A DNA stretch of 64,000 bases, from the NCBI GenBank assembly GCA_030696345.1, contig JAUYSK010000018.1:1-64000 (forward strand), in the 5' to 3' direction. The position numbers and the translations under genes are program-made. Below are positions 9,468 through 19,721 of the stretch, one piece after another (within the stretch, counting starts at the first letter, position 1; every line of letters begins with the position of its first letter). The notes beneath the pieces are model-generated. The model did no database searches and was not told the origin of the DNA. It saw only the letters and a program-made list of their open reading frames with translations. The DNA comes from Azonexus sp. (lineage in GTDB: Bacteria > Pseudomonadota > Gammaproteobacteria > Burkholderiales > Rhodocyclaceae).

Positions 9468-10548
9468 GAGCCGCCTCCGGGTACAAGCCCAGCAAGCCTT
9501 CGCTGCTGGCCGGGCAAACGCCACGTTCGGTGATGATGGCGGTGACCAGCCGGGCAGGCGTGACGTCGAAGGCCGGGTTGGTGACAGCTTCCTTGGCGGG
9601 CAATTGATGCAGGGCAGACGGCACGCCGCGGGCGTCGAGGCCGTGGACGAGGCGGAATTCATCGCCGTCGCGTTCCTCGATCGGAATGTTCTCGCCGTCC
9701 GGGCAGGCGAAATCGAGGGTCGAGCGCGGCGCAGCGACGTAAAAGGGAATGCCGTTGTCGCCACCGGCCAGCGCCTTCAGATAGGTGCCAACCTTGTTGG
9801 CGACGTCGCCATTGGCGGCAATGCGGTCGGCGCCGACGATGACTGCATCGACCTTACCCTCGCGCATCAGGATGCCGGCGGCGTTGTCGGCAATGACGGT
9901 GTGCGGCACGCCGTGCTGGGCCAGTTCCCAGGCGGTGAGCAGGCCCTGGTTGCGCGGCCGGGTTTCGGATACCCAGACATGCACCGACAAACCTGCGTCG
10001 TGGGCGGCATAGACCGGCGATAGCGCCGTGCCCCAATCCACCGTGGCCAGCCAGCCGGCGTTGCAGTGCGTCATGATGTTGAGCGCCGGGCCGTGGCGGT
10101 GGCTGATCTGGCGGAAAAGGCTGAGGCCGTGCTGGCCGATGGCGGCGTTCTGCGCCACGTCTTCCTCGGCGATGGCGGCGGCCTCCAGCCAGGCGGCAGC
10201 GCAGCGCTGTTCGGCTGGCAGCGGGTCAAGCACGGACTCCATCCGGGCCAGCGCCCAGTGCAGGTTTACGGCGGTGGGGCGGGTTGACCGCAGCAATGCC
10301 GCCGCAGCTTGTAAATGCACGTTGGAAGCGTCTGTCGCCAGCGCAATCGCCAGGCCATAGGCGGCGGTGACGCCGATCAGCGGCGCGCCACGCACCTGCA
10401 TGGCGCGAATGGCGTGAGCCGCTTCGTCCAGTGTGCTGACGCGAACCCAGTGCAGCGCGTGCGGCAGCCGGGTCTGGTCGATGATGTCGATGACGCGCCG
10501 CTCGGGATGGGCGCGCAGGGTGCGGGTGGGGATGCCGTCGATGTTCAT
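9460..10548 (-). CDS. mtnA: S-methyl-5-thioribose-1-phosphate isomerase
   Basis: MQVRGAPLIGVTAAYG; THCNAGWLATVDWGTALSP; VWVSETRPRNQGLLTAWEL; GADRIAANGDVANKVGTY. Confidence 0.95.
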   Translation of the reverse strand: MNIDGIPTRTLRAHPERRVIDIIDQTRLPHALHWVRVSTLDEAAHAIRAMQVRGAPLIGVTAAYGLAIALATDASNVHLQAAAALLRSTRPTAVNLHWALARMESVLDPLPAEQRCAAAWLEAAAIAEEDVAQNAAIGQHGLSLFRQISHRHGPALNIMTHCNAGWLATVDWGTALSPVYAAHDAGLSVHVWVSETRPRNQGLLTAWELAQHGVPHTVIADNAAGILMREGKVDAVIVGADRIAANGDVANKVGTYLKALAGGDNGIPFYVAAPRSTLDFACPDGENIPIEERDGDEFRLVHGLDARGVPSALHQLPAKEAVTNPAFDVTPARLVTAIITERGVCPASSEGLLGLYPEAAHG

Positions 10549-10551
10549 GGT

Positions 10552-10932
10552 TCAGACAGGAGTTGTATGGGTGCGGAGCCAGTGGGCGTAATCGGCTTCG
10601 GTTATCTCACTGGCGGCGAGCGCCAGCATGGTCAGGGTTGCGTCCTGCGGGGTGGCGGTCATGCGGTGGCCGTTCAGCCGCAGAAACATACCGGCACCGA
10701 GAAAGCCGGCGCGTTTGTTGCCGTCGATGAACGGATGGTTCTTGGCCAGACCGAAAGCGTAAGCCGCCGCACAATCGAAGACATCCGGCGTGCCATAGGC
10801 GGCGAGGTTTTCGGGGCGGGCCAGCGCGGAATCGAGCAGGCCTTCGTCGCGGATGCCTTGCGCGCCGCCATGGAGCACCAGGCTTTCACCGTGCAGGAGC
10901 AGCAGGGCCCGCCGGTTAATCCAGGTAAACAT
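10552..10932 (-). CDS. doc: Fic/Doc family type II toxin (death-on-curing)
   Basis: HGGAQGIRDEGLLDSALARPEN...HPFIDGNKRAG (Fic motif variant); ORF trimmed to MFTWINRR. Confidence 0.9.
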   Translation of the reverse strand: MFTWINRRALLLLHGESLVLHGGAQGIRDEGLLDSALARPENLAAYGTPDVFDCAAAYAFGLAKNHPFIDGNKRAGFLGAGMFLRLNGHRMTATPQDATLTMLALAASEITEADYAHWLRTHTTPV

Positions 10933-10933
10933 G

Positions 10934-11158
10934 CTACTTGGCGAGTTCGTGGAAGGTGTCGCGGTATTCGCGCATGAAATCGCGGCCAGCTTCGACCTGG
11001 CGGGCAACCTCGGGATCGTAGGGCGTCATCGAAAAACCTTCGGGAGACTCCACGAGGTAAACCGTGTCGCCCTTGTCGACATGCAGCATGGCGAGCGCTT
11101 CCTTGGGCAGCACAACCCCCACCGAATTGCCGATCTGGGTCAGTTTGAGGGCGAACAT
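10934..11158 (-). CDS. AbrB/MazE-type antitoxin of the Doc module
   Basis: MFALKLTQIGNSVGVVLPKEALAMLHVDKGDTVYLVE (SpoVT-AbrB fold) immediately upstream of doc. Confidence 0.9.
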   Translation of the reverse strand: MFALKLTQIGNSVGVVLPKEALAMLHVDKGDTVYLVESPEGFSMTPYDPEVARQVEAGRDFMREYRDTFHELAK

Positions 11159-11275
11159 GGAGGTCTCCGGGTGGCGTTATAACGGATGTAATACTAAACC
11201 TTTTTTGCGCCGGATGCTTGTTCGCACGCCAGCCTTGGCGCATGATTTTGCCCTTCCTTGGCCGTTGACCGCAGC

Positions 11276-12439
11276 ATGCAAACTCCGATCCGTATTGACT
11301 CCCGTTTCCCGCACATGGGAACCACCATTTTCACCGTAATGTCGCGGCTGGCTGCCGAGTGCGGCGCGGTCAACCTGTCGCAAGGGTTCCCGGATTTTCA
11401 GGCGGAACCGGCGCTGTTCGACGCCATGTATCGCCACATGCAGGCTGGGCGCAATCAGTATCCGCCGATGGCCGGCTTGCCGGAATTGCGCCAGGCCATC
11501 GTGGACAAGGTGGATGCCCTCTATGGCACGCGCTTCGATGTTGAGTCGGAAGTGACGGTGACGGCCGGGGCGACGCAGGCAATCTTTACCGCCATCGCTG
11601 CCTTTGTCCGGCCGGGCGACGAGGTGATCGTCTTCGAACCGGTCTATGACTCCTATGTGCCGGCCATCGAAACTGTCGGCGGCACGGCGGTCTATGCCCA
11701 GTTGAAATTCCCCGATTACGCGCCGGACTGGGCGCAGGTGAAGGGGCTGATCAACGAGCGGACGCGGATGATCATCGTCAATTCGCCGCACAACCCGACC
11801 GGCAGCCTGCTGACTGCGCTCGATCTGGAAAAACTGGCTGAGTTGGTGCGCGGCACGAACATCGTCGTCCTCTCCGACGAAGTCTACGAACACATCCTGT
11901 TCGATGGCGAAAAGCACGCCAGCCTGTGTGGTCATGCCGAGCTGGCGCCGCGCAGCATCATCGTTTCCAGCTTCGGCAAGACTTATCACATCACCGGCTG
12001 GAAAATTGGCTATGTAGTCGGCCCGGCGGCGCTGATGGCTGAGTTTCGCAAGGTGCATCAGTTCAATGTGTTCACCGTGCATGCACCGTCGCAGCTGGCG
12101 ATTGCCGAGTACATGCAGGACGCGTCGCGCCATCTCGGGCTCGCAGCCTTCTATGAAGAAAAGCGCGATTTCTTCCGCAACTTGATGGCCGCAACGCCAT
12201 TCAAGTTGCTGCCTTGTCGTGGCACCTACTTTCAGCTGGCCAGCTATGCCGGGCTTTCCGATCTGCCTGACCGCGCCTTTGCCGAATGGATGACGCGCGA
12301 GGTCGGCGTGGCGGTCATTCCTGTCTCGGTGTTCTATGCCAATGGGCGCGACGATCAGGTGGTTCGTTTCTGCTTTGCCAAGAAAGAGGAAACCTTGCTG
12401 GCGGCGGCGGAGCGCCTTCGCAAAGCATTTGTGAAGTAA
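11276..12439 (+). CDS. PLP-dependent methionine aminotransferase (YbdL-like)
   Basis: MQTPIRIDSRFPHMGTTIFTVMSRLAAECGAVNLSQGFPDF; SSFGKTYHITGWKIGY PLP lysine motif. Confidence 0.85.
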   Translation: MQTPIRIDSRFPHMGTTIFTVMSRLAAECGAVNLSQGFPDFQAEPALFDAMYRHMQAGRNQYPPMAGLPELRQAIVDKVDALYGTRFDVESEVTVTAGATQAIFTAIAAFVRPGDEVIVFEPVYDSYVPAIETVGGTAVYAQLKFPDYAPDWAQVKGLINERTRMIIVNSPHNPTGSLLTALDLEKLAELVRGTNIVVLSDEVYEHILFDGEKHASLCGHAELAPRSIIVSSFGKTYHITGWKIGYVVGPAALMAEFRKVHQFNVFTVHAPSQLAIAEYMQDASRHLGLAAFYEEKRDFFRNLMAATPFKLLPCRGTYFQLASYAGLSDLPDRAFAEWMTREVGVAVIPVSVFYANGRDDQVVRFCFAKKEETLLAAAERLRKAFVK

Positions 12440-12525
12440 TGTGAAGTTATGAATTTGGGCTTGACGTTGCCCCGGGCTGGCGCAAATAATCCGGCCAACA
12501 AATAACTTTCACCAAAGGAGACGCT

Positions 12526-12954
12526 ATGGGAATGCTTCAGGAATTCAAGGAATTCGCGGTCAAGGGCAATGCGATGGACCTCGCCGTCGGCGTCATCATT
12601 GGCGGCGCTTTCGGCAAGATCGTTGATTCGGTCGTCGGTGATCTGATCATGCCTCTCGTCAGCCGCGTCGTCGGCAAGGTGGATTTTTCCAACATGTTCG
12701 TCGTGCTGGGTGACAACCCGAACAACCTGGTGGTCTTGGCCGAATTGAAGAAAGCGGGCATCCCGGTCTTCGCCTACGGCTCCTTCCTGACGATCATGGT
12801 CAATTTTGTCATTCTGGCTTTCATCATTTTCATGATGATCAAGCAGATGAACCGTTTGCGCCCGGCCCAAGCGCCAGCCCCGGAGCCGGAAGCACCGGTG
12901 ACCGCAGAAGATGTGTTGTTGCTGCGTGAAATCCGCGATTCGCTGAAGAAATAA
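12526..12954 (+). CDS. mscL: Large-conductance mechanosensitive channel
   Basis: [44 protein letters not shown]. Confidence 0.97.
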   Translation: MGMLQEFKEFAVKGNAMDLAVGVIIGGAFGKIVDSVVGDLIMPLVSRVVGKVDFSNMFVVLGDNPNNLVVLAELKKAGIPVFAYGSFLTIMVNFVILAFIIFMMIKQMNRLRPAQAPAPEPEAPVTAEDVLLLREIRDSLKK

Positions 12955-12967
12955 GCGCTTCTCTGAC

Positions 12968-13003
12968 ACAACAAAAATGCCGCATTCGCGGCATTTTTGT
13001 TGT
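12968..13003. terminator. Bidirectional intrinsic terminator between convergent mscL and glnE
   Basis: Perfect 16-bp stem ACAACAAAAATGCCGC-ATTC-GCGGCATTTTTGTTGT. Confidence 0.9.
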
Positions 13004-13016
13004 CCGGAATGTTTGT

Positions 13017-15725
13017 TCAGTCAGCGAAAACCGCCTTCCAGAGCACGTTGACCGCAGCAATGTGGTTCTCCACCATTTCCAGCGGGATGCGTGCCTTGGG
13101 CGTGGCCGAAAGTCGCTTGGCGTGCTGCAGGCGGCGGTATTCGCGGTAGGCGTTGCCGGCTGCTTCGGCTTGTTTCGTGTCGATCAGGCCAAGTTCGCCG
13201 GCCATGCGCAGTAGCGCAATATTGCCCAGGTTGCCGGTCAGGCTGGGGTGCTGGCAGGCATGGCCAAGGACCAGATACTGCACGATGAACTCGACATCGA
13301 CGATGCCGCCCGGGTCGTGCTTGATGCCGAACTCGGTCTCGCTGTTCGAGGCGTGCGCATCGGTCATCTTCTTGCGCATGGCGACGACTTCCTCTTTTAG
13401 CTTGACCAGGTCGCGCGGCTGGCAGAGGATTTCGCAACGAATTTTCTCGAAACGCTCACCGACGGCCGGGTCGCCGGCACAGAAACGCGCCCGGGTCAGT
13501 GCCTGATGTTCCCAGACCCAGGCGTTTTTCAACTGGTAGTCACGGAAGGAATCGACCGAAACTGCAAGCAGACCGGAGTCGCCATTCGGACGCAGGCGCA
13601 GGTCGGTTTCAAACAGGATGCCGGCGGAGGTCTGGCTCGATAGCCAGGTATTCAGACGCTGGCCGAGGCGGGTGTAGTTTTCCGGCGCATCCTGATCGTC
13701 GTCCTCATAGAGATAGACCAGATCGAGGTCGGAGGCGTAGCCGAGTTCCTTGCCACCCATCTTGCCGTAGCCGATGACGGCAAATTTTGGCGTCGGGCAA
13801 TGCCGGCTCTTGATCGTTCCCCAGCACAATGGCAGCGTTTCCTGAACGATGGTGTCGGCCAGTTCTGTCAGGTGGTCGGAAAGGCGCTCGATGGTTTGCA
13901 GGCCGGAAATATCCTGGGCCAGCAGCCGGAAAACCTGGCCGTGATGCACCTCGCGCAGGATGTCCATTTCGCGTTCGGTGTCGCCGGCATGGTCGGCCAG
14001 GTTGCGCCGCAGGTTGGCGCGGAAGCCGGGCCAGTCGGTAGCGATTTCGTAGAGGCGGGGATCAAGAAGTTCGTCGAGCAGCAGCGGGTAGCGGTTCAGG
14101 TAATCGGCCGCCCAGTTCGAGACGCAGATCATGTCGGCAACCCGGCGCAGTGCCATCGGGTATTGTTGCAGCAACGCCAGATAGGAGCCGCGACGGGCAA
14201 TGTTTTCGAGGAAGCTCAGGCCGCGAACCAGCGTCGTATCCGGATCGGCGGTGGCGCCGGCGGCTTCGATCAGGCGTGGGGCGACGGCATCGAAGCGCGA
14301 GCGATTGGTGCTCGGCAGTTGCAGATAACGGTTCGAGACGCGCAACTCGCCGAGGCGGGCAATCGCTTCTTTCGGCTTGCGAAAACCGAGATTGCCGAAA
14401 CCTTCGATGGCGGTATCTTCATCGATCTGGCCCATCCACAGGCCGGTCAGCGGATGTTCGCCGGCCTCGGGGTCGGAGAAAACTGCTTCGAAGTGGCGGC
14501 TGACTTTCTCGCGATGGCCGTTGAGTACGCTCAGCATCGCCGGCCAGTCGGGGAAGTTCATGCTGCGGGCAATACTCTCCTGTTCGACAGCGTCCACCGG
14601 CAGCATGTGGGTCTGTTTGTCCTCGACGTACTGCAGGCGGTGTTCGAGGCGACGCAGGAAAACATAAGCAGCATGCAGTTCGTGTTCGCTTTCGGCCGGT
14701 AGCAGCTTGCGTTCAACCAGGAGCCTGAGCACCGACAGCGTCGGACGAATCTGCAAGGACGGGTCGCGGCCGCCGCGAATCAGCTGGAAGACCTGGGCCA
14801 TGAATTCAATTTCACGAATGCCGCCGGGGCCGAGCTTGACGTGGTCAACCATGTCCTTGCGCGCCACTTCGCGGCGAATCTGCGCGTGCAGGTCGCGCAT
14901 GGCGTTGATCGCACCGAAATCGAGATATTTGCGGAAGACAAAGGGCCGGGAGATCCTCCGCAGTGCCGCCATCCAATTGCCGAGCGAGGCGCCGTCGGCA
15001 TTGGCGCCGGCATTCATGATCCGTGATTTGATCCAGGCGTACCGTTCCCACTCGCGGCCCTGGGTAATGAAGTAATTTTCCAGCGCGTCGAGCGAGCAGA
15101 CCAGCGGGCCGGAGTCGCCGTTCGGCCGCAGACGCATGTCGACACGGAAGACCTGGCCATCGGCCGTCAGGTCGCCGAGGGCCGAAATGACCCGCTTGCC
15201 GAGTCGGGTGAAGAAATCATAGTTCTCGATGACTTTCTTGCCGTTGGTGTCGCCTTCTTCCGGGTAAACGAAGATGTAATCGACGTCGGAAGAGACATTC
15301 AGCTCGCGCCCACCGAGCTTGCCCATGCCGATGATCAGCAGGCGCTGCGGCTGGCCGGCCCTGTCGAGCGGTTCGCCGTAAGTGGCGACGAGCTGGCGAT
15401 GGTAATAGTCGAGGGCGAAGTTGGTGGTGATGTCGGCGAGCAGCGTCATGCTCTCGACGACTTCATCGAGCGGGGCAAGGCCGCAGAGGTCGCGCAGGGC
15501 GATGTGGGCCATGGCGCGATGGCGGAGCCGGCGCAGGGCGGTCTTGACCGCATCGTCATCGGCAAAAGCCTGCTTCAGCGGCGCCAGCAGGAGATCTTCG
15601 GAAATCGGCTGCCGCCAGGTAGCGTTCAGTTCCGGGATCAATACCGGGTGGGTCTGCAGCAGGTTGGCGAGGTAGCGGCTGTGGTCGAGCGCGGTTTGCC
15701 AGCGGGGGTCGAGTGTGTTGTCCAT
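13017..15725 (-). CDS. glnE: Bifunctional glutamine synthetase adenylyltransferase/deadenylyltransferase
   Basis: Two nucleotidyltransferase halves: GMGKLGGRELNVSSDVDYIFVY and GYGKMGGKELGYASDLDLVYLY. Confidence 0.97.
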   Translation of the reverse strand: MDNTLDPRWQTALDHSRYLANLLQTHPVLIPELNATWRQPISEDLLLAPLKQAFADDDAVKTALRRLRHRAMAHIALRDLCGLAPLDEVVESMTLLADITTNFALDYYHRQLVATYGEPLDRAGQPQRLLIIGMGKLGGRELNVSSDVDYIFVYPEEGDTNGKKVIENYDFFTRLGKRVISALGDLTADGQVFRVDMRLRPNGDSGPLVCSLDALENYFITQGREWERYAWIKSRIMNAGANADGASLGNWMAALRRISRPFVFRKYLDFGAINAMRDLHAQIRREVARKDMVDHVKLGPGGIREIEFMAQVFQLIRGGRDPSLQIRPTLSVLRLLVERKLLPAESEHELHAAYVFLRRLEHRLQYVEDKQTHMLPVDAVEQESIARSMNFPDWPAMLSVLNGHREKVSRHFEAVFSDPEAGEHPLTGLWMGQIDEDTAIEGFGNLGFRKPKEAIARLGELRVSNRYLQLPSTNRSRFDAVAPRLIEAAGATADPDTTLVRGLSFLENIARRGSYLALLQQYPMALRRVADMICVSNWAADYLNRYPLLLDELLDPRLYEIATDWPGFRANLRRNLADHAGDTEREMDILREVHHGQVFRLLAQDISGLQTIERLSDHLTELADTIVQETLPLCWGTIKSRHCPTPKFAVIGYGKMGGKELGYASDLDLVYLYEDDDQDAPENYTRLGQRLNTWLSSQTSAGILFETDLRLRPNGDSGLLAVSVDSFRDYQLKNAWVWEHQALTRARFCAGDPAVGERFEKIRCEILCQPRDLVKLKEEVVAMRKKMTDAHASNSETEFGIKHDPGGIVDVEFIVQYLVLGHACQHPSLTGNLGNIALLRMAGELGLIDTKQAEAAGNAYREYRRLQHAKRLSATPKARIPLEMVENHIAAVNVLWKAVFAD

Positions 15726-15827
15726 GATTGCTCAATCGGCGCTTAGGCCGAAAAGGATAGAATGCCGGTTTTGGCGAATTTTTGATTGTAGTGACCAACT
15801 CCCCTTCTTGGCAAAACGGTTTTGCAC

Positions 15828-18800
15828 GTGAGTAAGGCGCAGGACCGTACGCTGGTCCGCCGGGCGCTCTATCACCGGCTGCATTGGCTATGGCCGATTC
15901 TGGCCAGGCCGGCGGTCAGGCGCAGCCTGCGCCTGCTTGGTTGGGGCATGCTTGCCACCTGGCTGGCTTTTGCGGCGCTAGTGCTGGTCCTGCGTTATGC
16001 CATTCTGCCGACCGTCGGTGATTATCAGGCGGAGATCGAACAGGCGGCGTCGCAGGCGATCGGCCAGACCGTCAAAATTGGCCGGATCGAAGCGCGCTGG
16101 CAGGGGCTGAATCCTGATCTGATCCTTGATGATGTACAGATTCTTGACCGTCAGGGAGCGCCGTCATTTACCCTGGCCCGGGTGGAAAGCGTGTTGTCAT
16201 GGCAGAGTCTGTGGCGTTGGCGTTTGACCCTGTCATTGCTGGCTTTTGATGGACCGGTGCTGCACGTTCGCCGCGACGCCAGTGGCAAGATTACCGTGGC
16301 CGGGCTGGAAGCCGAAGGCGAGACCGACCCGGCCTTTGCCGAATGGGTGCTTGAGCAGAAGCGCATCCGCATCAGCAACGCGACCATTGTCTGGGACGAC
16401 CGACTGCGCAAAGCGCCGCCGCTGGTGCTTGAAGATCTGCAATTCGGGCTGGACAACAGCGGACGCCGGCATCGTTTTGGCCTGTCGGCCGCGCCGCCGG
16501 CCGAGCTGGCGGCGCGGATCGACATTCGTGGCGAGGTCAAGGGTGATCTCGGCGAAGCGCTGGAAAGTCTGGCCGGCAAGGTATTTGTCCAGCTTGATTA
16601 TGCCGATCTGGCCGCCTGGCGGACCTGGGTCGACTATCCGGTGCGCTTGCCGCAAGGGCGCGGCGCCCTCCGTGTCTGGGGCGATCTGGAAGAGGGCGGC
16701 GGCCAGCTGACGGCGGATGTGGCGCTCGAAGAATTGCGCATCGGCCTTGGCCGCAAGCTGCCCGAACTTGATCTGGCCAACCTGCGCGGTCGCCTTGAAG
16801 GGCGCTACAAGCCGGGCGAATGGGCCGTGATCGGGCACAAGCTGGAATTGCTTACAGCGCAGGGCATTCGCATCGCCCCGACTGATTTCAAGGTCGAGTG
16901 GCGACAGAATCCGCAAACCGCTGCGGTCAGCGGCAATGCCAGCGCCAGCTTTCTCGATCTGGTGGCGCTCGGCAACCTGGCAGCCTATATGCCACTCGAC
17001 GCCCGCAGCCGGGAGTTGTTGCAGAAGCATCAGCCGCAAGGGCGAATTTCCGAATTGCGTGCCAGCTGGGGGCTGGAAGGTGAGACCCTGAAGCGTTACT
17101 CGCTGAAGGCCGGGTTTGCCCAGCTGGGGATTTCGGCCGGCGGCTACTTCCCCGGCGCCAGCGGCCTTTCCGGCAATATCGACCTGACCGAGAAAGGTGG
17201 CGAACTGGCCCTTGATGCGGGCGAGTCCAGCCTTTCGCTGCCGGCTGTCTTCCCCGAGCCGGATATCGCGCTTGATAGCCTGAAGGCACGGGTTAACTGG
17301 AAAGCCGCAGGCGACGGCGTCGATATCAAGCTGGAAAAACTCGATTTCGCTGGCCCGGATGCGGCCGGTGCGGCGCGCGGCACCTATCGCTTTGCCGGCG
17401 ACGGGCCCGGTGAAATTGACCTGGTAGGGACCGTTGACCGTGGCGATGCCAGGGCCGTCTGGCGTTACATGCCGCATGCCGTCAATGCCGAGGCGCGTTC
17501 CTGGCTAAAGCGCGGCCTGGTTTCTGGGCGTGGCTACGATGGGCGCCTGGTGCTGAAGGGAAATCTGAAGGATTTTCCATTCCGTGATGGCAAGAGTGGC
17601 CAGTTCGTCGTCACCGCCAAGGTGGTGGACGGCAAGGTGGACTACGTGCCGGGCTGGCCGGTCATCGAAAAAATCGATGCTGACATGACTTTTGGCATCG
17701 GGATGAAGCTGTCTGCCAGCAAGGGCAGCATTCTCGGGGCGTCACTGTCGGCGGTGACGGTCGATATTCCGGATTTTGAATCGTACGAAGAAATGCTGCT
17801 GGTCAAGGGTGTCGCTCAGGGGCCAACCAGCGAGTTTTTTAAATTCCTCGACCAGAGTCCGGTTGGCGACTCGATTGACCGCTTTACCGAGGGCATGACG
17901 GCGCTCGGCAACGGCCGCCTTGATCTGGAGCTGGATATTCCGCTGCGCCACGCGCTGGACACCAAGGTGCGGGGCGACTACCGATTCCAGAACAACCAGT
18001 TGCAGGTTATTCCGGCACTACCCGTACTGACCCAGGTTAACGGGCGGCTGCAGCTGACCGAAAAGTCGGTGCTGGCACAGGATATTTCCGGCAAGGCCTT
18101 TGGCGGCCCGCTCAAGGTGCAGGTCAGGAATGTTGGTGACAAGGTGGGCGTGCTGGCCACCGGCACGGCCAATATCGCCAGTGTGAGCAGCCACTTCGGC
18201 TGGCCGCTGATCAATCATTTGAGTGGTAGCGCAGCCTGGAAGGCCGACATCAACATTCGCCGGCGCAATGCGGAAGTTGTCGTCGAGTCGGACCTGCTCG
18301 GCATCAGTTCACCGTTACCCGAGCCGCTGAACAAGAACGCGATGACGCCGCTACCCTTGCGCATCGAGCGCACCGCTCCTGACTCAAGCCGGGAACAGTA
18401 CAAAATTACCCTGGGAAAAATTGGCCAGGGTCTGGTGATTCGTCGGCAGGAAAATTGGGAGCGGGCGGTACTCGCGGTGGGCGATGTTGAGCCACGCCTG
18501 CCGGAGAAGGGACTGGCAGTGCGGGTATCGACACCGAAAATCGATGCCGATGCCTGGAAGAACTTCCTGCCCGAAGAGTCCGCTGCAGGGGGGGACGGCA
18601 ATGGTGGTGGCCTGGTACTTAGTCTGGTGTCCTTGAAAACGCCGCAACTGCATTTGATGGGGCGCGATTACAGCCAGGTTGAAACGATGCTGCGGCCGCG
18701 CGATGGTGGCTGGCAGATCGGATTGAATACCCGCGAGGCACTTGGCGAGGTTTTCTGGCGCAGCGCTGGCGAAGGCTGGGTCGAAGGCAATTTCAAGCGG

Positions 18801-19721
18801 CTGGTTATCCGGCCGGCAGCAGAGGTGGGCGAAGGCAGTACGAGCCTGATCAACTCTTTGCCCGGCATGAGTCTGGTCGTTGATGATTTCTATCTTGGTG
18901 ACAAGTCGTTAGGCAAGCTGGAACTGAAGGCGCGAAATGACAAGGGTGCCTGGCGACTTGACCTGCTGAACCTGCAGAATTCCGATGGCGGACTGAAAGG
19001 CAAGGCAACCTGGCTCAATGTCGGCCGCCATCAGACGCGACTGGATTTCGAGCTGACGGCAAAGGATGTCGGCAAGATGCTCGAACGTTTGGGCTACGTC
19101 GACGCCGTGCGCCGTGGTACGGCGAAGATGAGTGGCGAAATGCATTGGAATGGCCCGCTCACCGGCATTCATTACCCCTCGCTGACCGGTCAAATGACGG
19201 TCAATGCCGAAAAGGGCCAGTTCAACAAACTGGAGCCCGGCGTTGGCAAGCTGCTCGGCCTGATTTCGCTGCAATCGCTGCCGCGCCGGCTGACCTTGGA
19301 TTTTCGCGATATCTTCAGTGATGGTCTGGCTTTCGACAGTATCGACGGCAAGCTGTCGGTGACCAAAGGCGTCATGCGGACGGCCGAGCCGCTGCGTATC
19401 AAGGGGCCGGCGGCTTATATCGAAATGCAGGGTGAAACCGACCTGAAGGCCGAGACGCAGGATTTGCAGGTGGTCGTTCGGCCCGAGATTGGCAGTATTG
19501 CCGCCGTTGGCGTGGCGCTGATCAATCCGGTGGCGGGGGCGGCTGCGCTGCTCGCGGGTACCGTGATGCAAAATCCGCTCAACCGCTTGTTCGCCTATCG
19601 CTATCATGTCACCGGAAGCTGGAGTGACCCGAAGGTCGACAAGGCGGGTCAGTCCTCGCAGGAGATCAAGCCATTACCGGAAGTCAAACCCGCCGCGACG
19701 GGAGAGGAAAGCAAGCCTTGA
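15828..19721 (+). CDS. yhdP: YhdP family protein (AsmA-like, DUF3971, phospholipid transport)
   Basis: ~1297 aa, single N-terminal TM, C-terminal AsmA-like region ('LKAETQDLQVVVRPEIGSIAAVGVALINPVAGAA'). Confidence 0.85.
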   Translation: MSKAQDRTLVRRALYHRLHWLWPILARPAVRRSLRLLGWGMLATWLAFAALVLVLRYAILPTVGDYQAEIEQAASQAIGQTVKIGRIEARWQGLNPDLILDDVQILDRQGAPSFTLARVESVLSWQSLWRWRLTLSLLAFDGPVLHVRRDASGKITVAGLEAEGETDPAFAEWVLEQKRIRISNATIVWDDRLRKAPPLVLEDLQFGLDNSGRRHRFGLSAAPPAELAARIDIRGEVKGDLGEALESLAGKVFVQLDYADLAAWRTWVDYPVRLPQGRGALRVWGDLEEGGGQLTADVALEELRIGLGRKLPELDLANLRGRLEGRYKPGEWAVIGHKLELLTAQGIRIAPTDFKVEWRQNPQTAAVSGNASASFLDLVALGNLAAYMPLDARSRELLQKHQPQGRISELRASWGLEGETLKRYSLKAGFAQLGISAGGYFPGASGLSGNIDLTEKGGELALDAGESSLSLPAVFPEPDIALDSLKARVNWKAAGDGVDIKLEKLDFAGPDAAGAARGTYRFAGDGPGEIDLVGTVDRGDARAVWRYMPHAVNAEARSWLKRGLVSGRGYDGRLVLKGNLKDFPFRDGKSGQFVVTAKVVDGKVDYVPGWPVIEKIDADMTFGIGMKLSASKGSILGASLSAVTVDIPDFESYEEMLLVKGVAQGPTSEFFKFLDQSPVGDSIDRFTEGMTALGNGRLDLELDIPLRHALDTKVRGDYRFQNNQLQVIPALPVLTQVNGRLQLTEKSVLAQDISGKAFGGPLKVQVRNVGDKVGVLATGTANIASVSSHFGWPLINHLSGSAAWKADINIRRRNAEVVVESDLLGISSPLPEPLNKNAMTPLPLRIERTAPDSSREQYKITLGKIGQGLVIRRQENWERAVLAVGDVEPRLPEKGLAVRVSTPKIDADAWKNFLPEESAAGGDGNGGGLVLSLVSLKTPQLHLMGRDYSQVETMLRPRDGGWQIGLNTREALGEVFWRSAGEGWVEGNFKRLVIRPAAEVGEGSTSLINSLPGMSLVVDDFYLGDKSLGKLELKARNDKGAWRLDLLNLQNSDGGLKGKATWLNVGRHQTRLDFELTAKDVGKMLERLGYVDAVRRGTAKMSGEMHWNGPLTGIHYPSLTGQMTVNAEKGQFNKLEPGVGKLLGLISLQSLPRRLTLDFRDIFSDGLAFDSIDGKLSVTKGVMRTAEPLRIKGPAAYIEMQGETDLKAETQDLQVVVRPEIGSIAAVGVALINPVAGAAALLAGTVMQNPLNRLFAYRYHVTGSWSDPKVDKAGQSSQEIKPLPEVKPAATGEESKP

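Noticed and set aside
13800-14702. 300-aa ORF antisense to glnE
   Set aside because: Antisense shadow of a well-conserved gene; low-complexity composition without motifs.
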